In this document: positions 20,756 to 31,298 of the stretch, in pieces
Position numbering within the stretch: the first letter of the stretch is position 1
Layout of the letters: each line of letters opens with the position of its first letter
Assembly: GCA_027559495.1 (NCBI GenBank)
Contig: JAMXSV010000004.1
Location: 1,167,001 to 1,231,000, forward strand
Source: Aurifilum marmelostoma
Lineage: Eukaryota; Ascomycota; Sordariomycetes; Diaporthales; Cryphonectriaceae
Length of the DNA stretch: 64,000 nucleotides
Direction of reading: 5' to 3'
The notes under the pieces: model-generated
Told to the model about the DNA's origin: nothing
Databases searched by the model: none
The model's input: only the letters and a program-made list of their open reading frames with translations
Program-made: the position numbers and the translations under genes

Positions 20756-23417
20756 GATGGGCAACAGGAGGTCGGTCCTTGTCGGGAGGGAAATGGGGGT
20801 GGGAGAGGGCAAGCTGTATCGCCCGCGCGGGCGCGATGGAGCTTAGCTACCTCTGTATCAAGGAGGCAAGCATGGGTCGATGCGAATGCGCAACGGGTTG
20901 TACAGTGGAAGGGAATCCGGTGCGGGAGGCTAGATGCGAGGCTCGCCTGTCTGTTTTGACTCGTCCTTCACTCGGCAGTGGGAGGGGTGTCGCAATGGCT
21001 TTCGCGCTGGTTGTGTCTTTATCTTTTGCTGGGTTGATCGCAGTTTTTATTAGGATGACGCGGACGTTCGGCGGTGCGCCACAAGCTTGTGAGATTGAAG
21101 AGCCAGCAGAGAAACACCCGGGTGAGGATCCTTGGAGTTCGAGAGGCGTGGGGTCGTCTATCGATGTCCTGAAAGTCTGGAGGAGTAAAGAAGTCAATTG
21201 GTGATTCCGAAGAGGAAGTAGTCAATTCAATTCAGAAGTTATCCCGAAAATGGAAACATGCAAAAGGAGGAGGGAAAAAAAGAGAAACAAAAAAAGATAG
21301 GGAATATCGACAGAGGCTTGAGAGGGTCCCTGGTCTCGAAATAGACGGGAGCCAAGCCCCGGGAGCGTCACCAGAAAGGAGAGCTTGCGCAGCTCAAGAT
21401 GGCGCGCGGGAGGGGAGGCTGTTGGACAGGTGGGCTTAGCCTTCCTCTTTCATTTGCGACGGATTCAGTGGGCGCTGGTTGCAGGTGGGTCAGCTAGACT
21501 GTAGGGGACCTGGCGGGCTAATGTACTCCATCGAAGTGGACGACGTACTATGTATACTATGGCCATGCTAGTACGTACACACGTGGGAACAGCACTGCAT
21601 AGAGTAGCTTTACCCATGGTCACCCTGTCGACACTGAATGCGGAATTCCTCCGCTACTCTCACACCAACACTCAAACAATGATCCTTTCCAGAACTTGAT
21701 ATCGGTCAGACACGGTCAGAACAGGACAGGACGCACAAGAAGTGGCCGGCCGGCTGGAGAGACAAGAAAGAATCTACATAGCCAGTCTCATCTGCGCTAC
21801 GCAGGTACGAAGCTTGCATTCGATATTAGTCTTCCAGGCCCCGCCCGCTTGTGTCGGCACGCTCCACAACCACACGCACACACGGGGGCAAAGCCATTGG
21901 TGACGGCAAGGGTCTCCAAGGATAGCTGTCCAACTGCCATTGTTACCCATGCACCGAGAGGGATGCAAACTTCTCGGTAGCCCCTCCTGCTTGCGCGTCT
22001 CTGCAGCAGAACTTATACACCACTCCCACCAGTCTTATCAGATCTCGGTCTGGGTCTGCTTGCACGGAAATGGCAGCTGATGACCAACCCCCCCCCCCGG
22101 CGGGAAGAAAGGATGATCGGCCGGGGACGTTGCGGATATGGTGCAAGCTTAACCTGAAAATTAGTCCGTGGGAATCGCAGCTCGAGACGAAGCCCGCAGA
22201 GAGAATGATGCCTGTCCTCCGAGGTCCAATGAGGGGACAAGCAAAAGACATGATCCAGGATACCATGTACTCATCCTCGAGGTTGTTACTGTCAGAGTTT
22301 TCAGGACCACCAACACAGAATCACTTCCATCATCGTCCCCACCTCACCCGTCCCTGCCCATCTGCCACTTTCATGTTCCACGTTTCACGGCTCCAATCTA
22401 CTTGTTACGGTGGAACGGATCACAACTCGCTACGCGGAACTTCTACATCCGCTGAAGGCCAGAAACCTTGCTCTGCCCTCTCGAGCGATACGTTCTGGAT
22501 CTTGCTATGGGTACCTTCTACATTGGATCCTCGACCAGGTTTCTGTTTCATTTGTTTGGATGTGCAATTCAACGAGGCTCGTCAGTGCCAAGGATACCAG
22601 CAATCTGGGTCGCCAAGACATGTCAACTCCTGTGCCAAAGTAATAATAGCAGCTAACCAGGTAATTATCCCACAAAAGCCACCTTAGCCACAACCGATCC
22701 GTCACCTGGACAGTGCCATCAAGCTATCCTCTTGTCACTTGGCTAGTCTGGTCCACACTGCATCCATCATCATATGAAGTATGTGATATTGTGGCAAGCA
22801 GTACTGTAGCACAATCTAGAGCCCTTGTGATTCTTGTCTGTAGGCCCCAGATGTTCTGTGCATGTACATATGCGCAGGCTCTTGTCACAGTCAATGATAT
22901 GACATGTTGCCGGAATTGCTGCTCTACAGGCCATGGCTCTCATCTCTCATGAAGATCATGCATATAGGCTAAAGAAATATTATACTTCCTGCACTCATTT
23001 CACGTACTTGAGATCAGTGTGCAGCTCGGCTTGCACTGGGTTTAGTTGCATGCCAGAGAGGAATGGGGAAAGGGAGACAAATGCCGTGACATTGCGCATT
23101 GTGTTGATGATATCCGCGAGGTGAGAGGTCATAGTTCCTGACTACAGGTATCTTAAAATTGAAAAAGTTACATGCTCAACAATCCATGAAAATTGAAGCA
23201 GCTAAGGGCATGACAGCCTCAGATCAGGAGGGGGGTGGATCAGATACTGGATTTGACTGAATGAGGGTTAGGGTTATAGAACAGGGCCTCTACGAGTAAG
23301 GGCAGCCATTTTAAAAAAAAAATCGAGGCAATTCACCCCTTGTTCAGGATCTTGACAGACACACCGTCGCGGTCCAGTCACTCATACCAGACTGACTTTG
23401 ACCTCGCAAAGGACGAG
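20756..23417. other. Divergent intergenic region (OCH1-like / IPI3)
   Basis: About 2.7 kb without a supportable gene. Open frames of 100-205 codons occur but show no family resemblance. A telobox-like element near 23265 is listed separately. Confidence 0.5.
23265..23276 (+). promoter_or_regulatory. Telobox-like element (two TTAGGG-type units)
   Basis: GGGTTAGGGTTA, 142 bp upstream of the IPI3 start codon. Teloboxes (AAACCCTAA-type) are established promoter elements of ribosome-biogenesis and translation genes in fungi and plants. The match is direct, and the regulatory role is inferred from the downstream gene's function. Confidence 0.45.
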
Positions 23418-24814
23418 ATGGTGGTGGAGGAATTCTTCTCGTCGGTCTATGGACCTCCGCTGTCCAGTAATACAGCCATTGCCAAGGACGTTGGCATCTA
23501 CGCCCACTCTTTATGGCCTTCATTTGTCACAAGATCAACATTCAAGAAGAGCGCCGCCCCTCCAAACTGCCTGGCCGTCAGTGATAATCATATATTTGCT
23601 GCCCAGCACGAGAAGGCCTATGTACATGTGTACTCGAGGCTCCGTGGGAACCAGGAGGCATTTGTCGCTTTTCCGGAAAGGATAAGATGCCTGACTCTGG
23701 CTGGAGACGTGCTGGTCGTGGGAACCGTCGAGGGGAGGATCATGTTATGGGAGGTGAGTCTTCTTGGACAGCAGCAATGACTTTTTCCTTTTCCTTTTTA
23801 TCTCTTCGGTATTGTGTGAGAGAAGCAATCTTGGGCTAACAGGCTCCTCTATCATATCAGACATGCACAGGAAGGCTGATATCGCTTCCTCCATGCCATG
23901 TTCAGGCAGTCTCATGTGTGGTCGCTACACCATACCATCTCCTGACCGGGTCAGATGACTCCAATGTCCATGTCTGGAGCCTGGCCCAGCTTCTCGAACT
24001 CGACAGCAGCGAGGAGCGGGAGCCGACCATCAGCCTCTCGAATCATAGAGGTGCCATCACGGCCTTGGCTGCCTCGCCCGGTGACAACCCCGAGACGAGC
24101 CTCTGCGTGTCGGCAAGCAAGGACAAGACATGTGTCATCTGGAACTATCGCTCGGGGGAGGTCCTCCGCACACTGCTGTTCCCCAGCTTTCCCCTATGTC
24201 TCGCTCTCGACCCTTGCACGCGCGGTGTCTACGTATCGACCGACGACGGCTCCATCTACTCGATCGACTTCTTTGGCGGCTCAGGGCAGCCGCTGCTGGG
24301 GCCTAGAGGCGAGGATGCCTCCACCGTGGTGCAGGTCTTGTCTGCGTTCTGCACGGCGCCGGCCGAGTCTGGGCCTGCCTCCTGCCTGGGTCTGGCGCAC
24401 GACGGCACAGTTTTGCTTTCCGGGCACCCAAAGGGCCAGATCCATATATGGGCCATCACTGATCGGTCAGCCGGCAGTGGTCCCAAGGAGCTCACAAACG
24501 TCAACGCCTCCGTCACCAATATTGTTTTCGTTCCACCCCTGTCGGCATCCGCGCCGGCCGGCAAGCCTTGGACAATCGTCAAACCATCCCAATCCCAGCG
24601 AGCCTACAACTACAGTGCACAGTTTGAGATGGATCTGACACCCGAAACGTCATTCAGTGCGATGGTCAAAGCGCCCGGGTTCACAAGAGAGACGTTGGAT
24701 GAAGCCATCACCTCATTCCTGCGATCCACAGACGTCGATGCCGACGAGAAGGAGGCTCAAAATCACATGCTGCAGCAGTGGGAAATTCTGGACCAGCTAA
24801 AGGCGACGTCTTGA
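23418..24814 (+). CDS. IPI3: Ipi3/WDR18, WD-repeat subunit of the Rix1 pre-60S complex
   Basis: WD40 protein of the Rix1-Ipi1-Ipi3 complex, which removes ITS2 from 27S pre-rRNA and helps remodel pre-60S particles in the nucleoplasm. Exons are 23418-23753 and 23861-24814 (phase 0, GTGAGT...ATCAG), giving 429 residues. The start MVVEEFFSSVYGPPLSSNTA begins with the family's conserved N-terminal strand; an open frame extends 26 codons upstream but is unlike the family. WD units are visible at about 75-112 (CLTLAGDVLVVGTVEGRIML), 113-150 (LLTGSDDSNVHVWSL), 165-205 (SASKDKTCVIWNYRSGEVLR), 210-230 and 265-290 (LLSGHPKGQIHIWAI). The C-terminal end, with TRETLDEAITSFLR and a helical tail, also fits Ipi3. 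Confidence 0.92.
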
Positions 24815-25645
24815 AAGTCAATTCGTCCGTTTGGAAAAGGTACCAAAAAAGAAAAAGGAACCCACAAGACTGCTCGAGATCTCGGCAGGGTCCCCAAGTC
24901 GTTTCAGATTGCCCTCCCGTCGCGCCCAAAGATCTCAAACACTGCCCGACACCGAACGAGGAGACCCTTGGTGTGTGCCCCCTACAGACGCCTCCCTCGA
25001 GCCGTTGAACCGAATTCCCGGATCTGATAACAGACGATCCAAAGCATATGCATGAAAAAGATCCACGCGGCAGTGGACTGGGGTTCGGAATCAAGATGGC
25101 AAGGCTGCTGATTTCTGTGACGGGCATGTTTGATGTACCGCACGATACTGCAATCGCAAACGATGGTGTACGCGCGGCACCGCTCTTTTGATGGGGGCTT
25201 TTTTTTTTTTATGATAAAAGAAGAAAGGAAAAAAAGACTCTAGATTCAGTGTCGGGGCTAGGTAGTGATCCTGGTGATCTTCCCATCATCCGGATCTCCT
25301 TCCTTCCAAATCTCAAAAAAAAAAAATATCTATTCAAAATCTGCTATTGCTGCAGCAGACGTTGGAAGGGTGCACCCCCCCGGCTACTCGACCCACTTTT
25401 ACACCAGTCCATCAGTCCAAGGCGCGTCTGCTCTTGCTCTTGATGCAGTTTCAGTTGCTGTCTTGTACTGTTGCCCTTGTCGGAAAATTAAATCGGGTCA
25501 GGTCGTGATGGCCTAGTCGAGGTTCGTGGATTGAGGGTAGCCTTCTTATCAGCAAGGTTGTACCGGCACGCAGCAACATTTCCGGTGAACCCCCTCCCCT
25601 CCTCCTTCTTCACGACCGTCGGCTGGCCAGGAGTCGTCCAAGAAG
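24815..25645. other. Intergenic region upstream of the sedolisin
   Basis: No supportable gene. A T-run at about 25200 and A-rich stretches near 25225 and 25316 separate the IPI3 3' end from the sedolisin promoter. Confidence 0.55.
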
Positions 25646-27727
25646 ATGCGGTTGACAATCATCACGAACATCCTCGCTGCCCTGGTGGCAGCAGCAGGTG
25701 CCTCTCCACTTAATTCCCCCCACGAGGCAGCGACAGCCTCTCGCAATGTTGTCGTGCACGAGGAGGTGTCGGCCGTTCACAGCACCTGGCTGAAGGCCCA
25801 TCGTCTACACCACACTGCCATGCTCCCAGTCAAGATCGGCCTGGCGCAGCAGAACCTACACAAGGCGGAGGACTTCATCTACGACGTGGCCCACCCGGAC
25901 TCGCCCAACTATGGAAAGCACTGGTCCCCCGCGGAGGTGGTCGAGATGTTCAAGCCAAAGCGCGAATCCATCGACGCCGTCATGTCGTGGCTCGAGGGCG
26001 AGGGAATCCACCCGAGCAGGATCAAGCTGTCGGTCTCCAAGACCTGGCTGACCTTCGACGCCTCGGTCCGCGAGATGGAGCAGATCCTGAAGACGGAGTA
26101 TCATGCCTACAAGCATGCCACATCTGACAAGACGCGCCAGGTCGCGTGCGAAAAATACCACCTCCCAGACCACCTCGCTGAGCACATTGACATCATCACC
26201 CCGACTGTCCATTTTGACCAGAGCCTTGGCCATGACAGGGTCAACAGGTACAAACAGATACCCGAGGGGGCAATGCAGGAGCTCAGGAAGCGATCAGCAC
26301 AGCAGGACAAGCGACGACAAGTTCCAGGGGGCACAGCCATCATGGGAAGCCCACTCGACAGCAGCAACCCAAAGAAGGGCCACAAGATCGACAATGCCTT
26401 GATGGACCTGGCACAATGCGACAGCATGATCACCCCAGCGTGTCTCCGGGCTCTCTACAATATACCACAAGGCAGCCTGGCAGCCAGCAACAACTCGATC
26501 GGCATTGTTGAATACACACCACAGGCATTCCTCCAGTCAGACCTCGACATGTTCTTCGGCCAGGTGCAGCCAGATGTACAGCAACAGACACCCAAAGTGG
26601 AGTTTCTGGCTGGCGGTGTTCTCCAGACCCAGAACCAGAGCTTCAACTTCAACGGGGAGTCGGCCCTCGACCTGGAGTATGCCATGGCCCTCGTCTCCCC
26701 GCAGCAGGCGACCGTGTTCCAGGTCGGCGACCTGGCTCGCGGCGCAAGCTTCAACAATTTTCTCGACGGCATCGACGCAAGCTACTGCACCTTCAGGGGA
26801 GGCGACTCGGCGAGTATGGACGCCCAGTACGCAGCATCTGTAGAGTGCGGCGGGGCAAATGCCACCAACGTCATCTCCACGAGCTACGGATCCAACGAGG
26901 CGGACCTGGGCGCCAAGTACGAGCAGAGGCAGTGCGCCGAGTACATGAAGCTCGGGCTGCAGGGCATCACCATCATATACTCGTCGGGCGACTTTGGCGT
27001 CGCGGGCAACGGCGGCCAGTGCTTGTCCGCCGACGGCAAGAGCTTCACGGACGGGACCTCGGGCAAGTTCAACCCCAGCTTCCCGGGAGGCTGCCCGTGG
27101 GTCACGTCTGTGGGCGCCACACAGATCCAGAACGGGAGCACCGTCGACGACCCAGAGAGCGCGTGCGAGCAGGTCATCTTCTCGGGCGGCGGCTTCTCCA
27201 ACGTCTTCTCGATGCCCGCGTATCAGAAGACCGCCGTGAGCACCTTCTTGCAGAAGTGGAAGCCACCCTACGGCAAGGACCGCTTCAACAATTCAGGACT
27301 AGTCAGGGCCTTCCCTGATGTCTCGGCCAACGGGGCAAATTATGTGACGGCGGTCGATGGCGAGGTTAATTTGTCATATGGGACATCTGGTAAGTTCTCT
27401 CCCCCTGGCTCCGCGCCGACTTTCTCAACAACAGCAAGATCAGGGGAAGAGGCACTAACCAATATATTATATACAGCTTCCGCCCCCGTCTTTGCCTCCA
27501 TGATCAACTTAATCAACGAAGAACGCATCCAGGCCGGCAAGAGCCCCGTCGGGTTCATAAACTCGGCCCTATACGCGAACCCGCAGCTCATGAACGACAT
27601 CCAGCTGGGCAACAACCCCGGCTGCGGCACAGAGGGCTTCACGGCCGTCGAGGGCTGGGATCCGCTGACGGGACTGGGAACACCAGACTACCAACAGCTG
27701 CTGAAGCTCTTCATGACCTTGCAATGA
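25646..27727 (+). CDS. Secreted sedolisin-family (S53) peptidase, tripeptidyl-peptidase type
   Basis: Acid serine-carboxyl peptidase of the sedolisin family. Fungal members typically release tripeptides from the N-termini of external proteins. Exons are 25646-27389 and 27477-27727, giving 664 residues. Signal peptide about 1-19. The pro-kumamolisin activation domain covers about 40-190 (FIYDVAHPDSPNYGKHWSPA). A dibasic-rich linker at 214-224 (RKRSAQQDKRR) is a likely maturation site. The catalytic domain has Glu338 and Asp342 (GESALDLEYA), the oxyanion Asp449 (SSGDFGV) and nucleophile Ser581 in GTSASAP. A calcium-site-like end reads GWDPLTGLGTP. The 87-bp intron cuts immediately after the Ser581 codon, has no stop in frame, and if retained would insert 29 residues. 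Its neighbour, convergent 551 bp away, is an OPT oligopeptide transporter. Confidence 0.94.
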   Translation: MRLTIITNILAALVAAAGASPLNSPHEAATASRNVVVHEEVSAVHSTWLKAHRLHHTAMLPVKIGLAQQNLHKAEDFIYDVAHPDSPNYGKHWSPAEVVEMFKPKRESIDAVMSWLEGEGIHPSRIKLSVSKTWLTFDASVREMEQILKTEYHAYKHATSDKTRQVACEKYHLPDHLAEHIDIITPTVHFDQSLGHDRVNRYKQIPEGAMQELRKRSAQQDKRRQVPGGTAIMGSPLDSSNPKKGHKIDNALMDLAQCDSMITPACLRALYNIPQGSLAASNNSIGIVEYTPQAFLQSDLDMFFGQVQPDVQQQTPKVEFLAGGVLQTQNQSFNFNGESALDLEYAMALVSPQQATVFQVGDLARGASFNNFLDGIDASYCTFRGGDSASMDAQYAASVECGGANATNVISTSYGSNEADLGAKYEQRQCAEYMKLGLQGITIIYSSGDFGVAGNGGQCLSADGKSFTDGTSGKFNPSFPGGCPWVTSVGATQIQNGSTVDDPESACEQVIFSGGGFSNVFSMPAYQKTAVSTFLQKWKPPYGKDRFNNSGLVRAFPDVSANGANYVTAVDGEVNLSYGTSGKFSPPGSAPTFSTTARSGEEALTNILYTASAPVFASMINLINEERIQAGKSPVGFINSALYANPQLMNDIQLGNNPGCGTEGFTAVEGWDPLTGLGTPDYQQLLKLFMTLQ

Positions 27728-28278
27728 GGAGGAGAAGGCAAAAGAAAGAGAAATGTGGGAGAGATGTTGGGATGTGCGTCTTCCAACTAATCAGTGACTG
27801 CTTTTGGGCCCTAAGGGCATCTTGCAGACTTAGATGGCACATGGAGGTTGGAACTTTGGGCTGCACAGGGAGGAACATTGCAGATTATGATTACCCAGTC
27901 TTGTCGGTGGTATCTTGTGTGGCTGAGTGGTATTGGGAGGGACCACAAGCCAACTACACAGCATATTACCGCCGACGCAGGAAGCTGTCAAGTATTATTG
28001 TTACAATAAAAAAAGAATAAAAACCCCTAAGACATGCACTCTGCAAGCTCTCACCTGCATACCACACAGATTGCAACAAGTGATTGATTGATTGTGTCAT
28101 TATCATAGTGGTCAAAAGGACCAGGAGTTTATCATGGATGCTGCCAGCTGCAACCAAGACAGTAATTTGTTCACTGACTCTAAACACACATACACACACA
28201 CAAACACACACACACACACACCCCTATCAGCTTCATTGGGCCCCAATTCCACCGCACAGCGACTTTCAGCTTTGACAC
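27728..28278. other. Convergent intergenic region (sedolisin / OPT)
   Basis: No gene seen. It holds both 3' ends and a CA-rich microsatellite. Confidence 0.6.
28184..28220. repeat. Interrupted (AC)n microsatellite
   Basis: AC dinucleotides with two short interruptions, read directly, in the 3' region between the sedolisin and OPT genes. Confidence 0.85.
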
Positions 28279-31200
28279 CTAGTCAGTTGTGGGACAGAAG
28301 TCATAGTTGCCATTTGCGCCGTTGTTGCCCCACCAGGTCGGGAAGGGAATCGAGGCACCGCCGGCACCAAAGACGGCAAACGAGAGGATGAAGAGGACTG
28401 TCAGGCTGGCACCGTCCCAGGCGCCCGTCACCAGGTACATGTAGTCCTTGAAGATCTTGGGGCGGTAGTTGCGGAGGTAGTACTGGCAGAAGAAGCCCGA
28501 GAACATCCAGGTCCAGATGACGCACGTCTGGCTCTGGTTGTAGGGGATGTAGCCGGCGTACTGGATGAACTGCGGCATGTTGATCTCCCTGAGCGAGAAG
28601 CCGCGGACCTTGGGGACGAACTGGATGGTGGAGGCAAGAGAACAACGGTCAGCTTGGCTAATTCTTTTCTTTGTTTCTTTCTCAAAAGGGGGCTTTTATA
28701 ATATACTATGTCGGGGCCGGGGGAGGGGGATGCAGATGAGACTTACGTGGACGATGATCCGATGAACAACGACACACCCGGCGCCGACGGCAAGACCCAC
28801 TGGCACCATGGCGTAGGTGGTGCCACTCTTGTACATGTATCCAGACAGCGCCCAGGAAGCGGCGTTTGTGTTGTATGCTTGCATGGTGGCACCGCTCCAG
28901 GACGAATCGCCGTTGCCGCTGGCGAGGAGCTCACGGTTGCCGTTGACAATTGAGATCATGACGGCGTAGTTGATGAAGCCACCCAGGATGGTACCGTAAA
29001 TCTGGGTCAGGAACATGACCCGAGGGGGGATTTTGACTGCAAGAAGAACATTAGTTAACCCTCTTGGTCGAGAGAGGGAGAGGGGGGGGGGAGGTGACCT
29101 ACGATATTCACCCAGCTTCAGGTCATTGGCCAGGTTGACGGCGTTAGAAATCACATTGTGCGACCAGGCAGCGAAGTACATGTTTCCGACTGGACGACCC
29201 GGCAGCATCAATCCTGCCAACATCTTGGAGAGATTGTTGGTGGCGATACCGTTGCCGTAGCGGGCGTAGAGGATGGTTGACAGTGGCGCAATGACGATTC
29301 CCAATGCCAAGCTCTAGTGAGATTCAACCCGAGATTGTCAGTCAGAGAAAGATGGTTACACATGGGAATCCTTTCCCCACAGAGAGAAGAGGGCTGGGAT
29401 TGGGGATTGCGAGGAATTGGCCGGAGACTTACCACAATATAACCCCAGGCTGGCAGTGTAATATTCTCCTTGAGGACAACCATCAGGCCAAGGAAGAATG
29501 AAATGGTGAGCACGGCTGCGTACCACCACCAAGGTGCCTCCTTGTAGTGGGCGGCCATGTGGACGTGGTGAGGGTCATCGAATTTACCCTGTCTTGCGCT
29601 CTGGTATGCCCGCTTGATATCACCGCCCCAGAAGATGAAGCAGTGCATGATGAGAGCTCCGATCTAGACAAAGTGACACGGATCAGCGGGATGGTTCCTC
29701 TAGATAGTGCTCGGTGTTTGACTTACAGCGGCGTTGGCGATGAACATGGAGTAAGCAAAAGTGCCAGCCAGTTTGGGAGGGCCATACTCCTCGAGGGCGG
29801 TGGAGTTGAGCACACCGCCGCTGAAGACCTCTATGGACGGGTAGGAAGATCCATTGGCCAGATGAAGCTGAGTCGACATGAAAGGCATCGACTTAGCATT
29901 CCAGTCGTTGGAGTAGTAAATGCCCAGCATGGCCAAGTAGCAGGCAAAGAACCCTGCCAGCTGGTGCCACTGCAGCTTCAGGGGGAGAGAAGTCTGGAAA
30001 GAAGTGACCTGCATGTCGAGAAAAGAAATGGATATTGTCAGCCCAGAAACTCTATGCCATTTCGTGCCAAGGAAATGCAACATGTAAATGTCAGATGTGT
30101 GGGGGGGCCTACATATTGCCAGTCAAAAGAAAAGTTAAAGAGGCCCAGTCCCTCGTTGGTGGTAGAGCCGCCAAAGAGATTGGTCAGGGTGGCAGCTGTA
30201 GTGCCGGTAGCCTTCATGGCAGCCAGGCAGGGAATGGAGACAGAGTTGAGCCATGGCCAGATGTAGGCGGGGAACCACTCGTAGGCGAACATGCTCCCGT
30301 AGGCGTACCAGAAGTAGCGGATGGGTTTCGAGTTCTTGAGATCCTCCCAGTGCAGACCCTGGAGGGTCTTGACCGTAGGCAGGGTGCTCCAGTAGACGGA
30401 CTCGACGTGCCACACAGCAATGGGCCGCATGATACCGCAGAGGCCGTATCCAAACAGACCAATACTGATGGTGCTCAGGATGACGGTGGTGGCCGACAGG
30501 GGCAGGTCGTAGAAGAGATCCTGGGCAGCAAAAACCTGACTGGCGGCAGCAGCGTTGGAGGCGCCGGTGGCGGTGATTGCGGCGATAGCATGCTCCTTGA
30601 GACCCCAGGGCCCGTTGTTGAAGAACTTGGCCACGGTGATCCAGGTGGGGAGTTTGCCCTGGCCGCCCTGCTCCCTCCAGCGGGCTTCGTAGCGGTCGCC
30701 CCGGGGCAGGAAGGCAGCCCAGCCATTGCCGAGAAAGTAGGCAATGAGGACGATGAAGGTTCCTTGGATGGTGATGAGGGTGGGTTTGAACTAGACGATG
30801 TTTGCTACCACGTCAGCTCAGCCCTTCCTTCCTCTTTGCAATGTCACGACTTGGGAGGCTCTCTCCTCCGGGCCCGCCGCTGATCGACCTCAACCCGGTC
30901 AGAGAGCGAGGAGGTTTGAATCGACTGACCATGTAAATCTGATAGACCACGGCCTGAAAGCCAGACAGGATAGTGGCTATGAAGATACCTCGAAAGGTGA
31001 AGGCGGTGTCGCCATCATCGCGCAGGGGCAAGAGGTGCTGTGCCGCATCGGCACCAGTGACAATGATGGCCTGATCGCTCTTCTTGTCCGGTTCGTCGCC
31101 GTCGTCGTTGCTCCGGACCGGCGCGGCGGTGATGTCGAAATCAGCCTCATCGGCCTTCTCGTGGACGAGCTCATCATCGCCCACGGCATGTGGGCCCTTC

Positions 31201-31298
31201 TCGTTGATCTCTGGGTGCGTGGGGACATCCACGACCTTGCCCTCGATCGAGTTGAAACCGCCAACCACAATGGCGGCGTTACCGTGAGAGGCGGCCAT
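28279..31298 (-). CDS. OPT-family small oligopeptide transporter
   Basis: Plasma-membrane proton-coupled importer of tetra- and pentapeptides (Isp4/OPT family). Seven exons on the minus strand: 30930-31298, 30113-30790, 29727-30008, 29433-29663, 29103-29313, 28747-29036 and 28279-28620. All phases agree and give 800 residues. The first donor is GTCAGT and the others GTA-type. An acidic N-terminal tail (about 1-95) is followed by about 14 hydrophobic segments. Family signatures visible include FNFSFDWQYVTSFQTSLPLK, EAPWWWYAAVLTISFFLGL, MLAGLMLPGRPVGNMYFAAW, VKIPPRVMFLTQIYGTILGG and INMPQFIQYAGYIPYNQSQT near the C-terminus. The gene lies convergent with the secreted sedolisin, suggesting linked roles in using external peptides. 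Which OPT subgroup it belongs to, and its substrate preference, cannot be read here. Confidence 0.95.

Noticed and set aside
22070..22687. 205-codon open frame upstream of IPI3
   Set aside because: Begins at a poly-C tract and shows no similarity or splice context.
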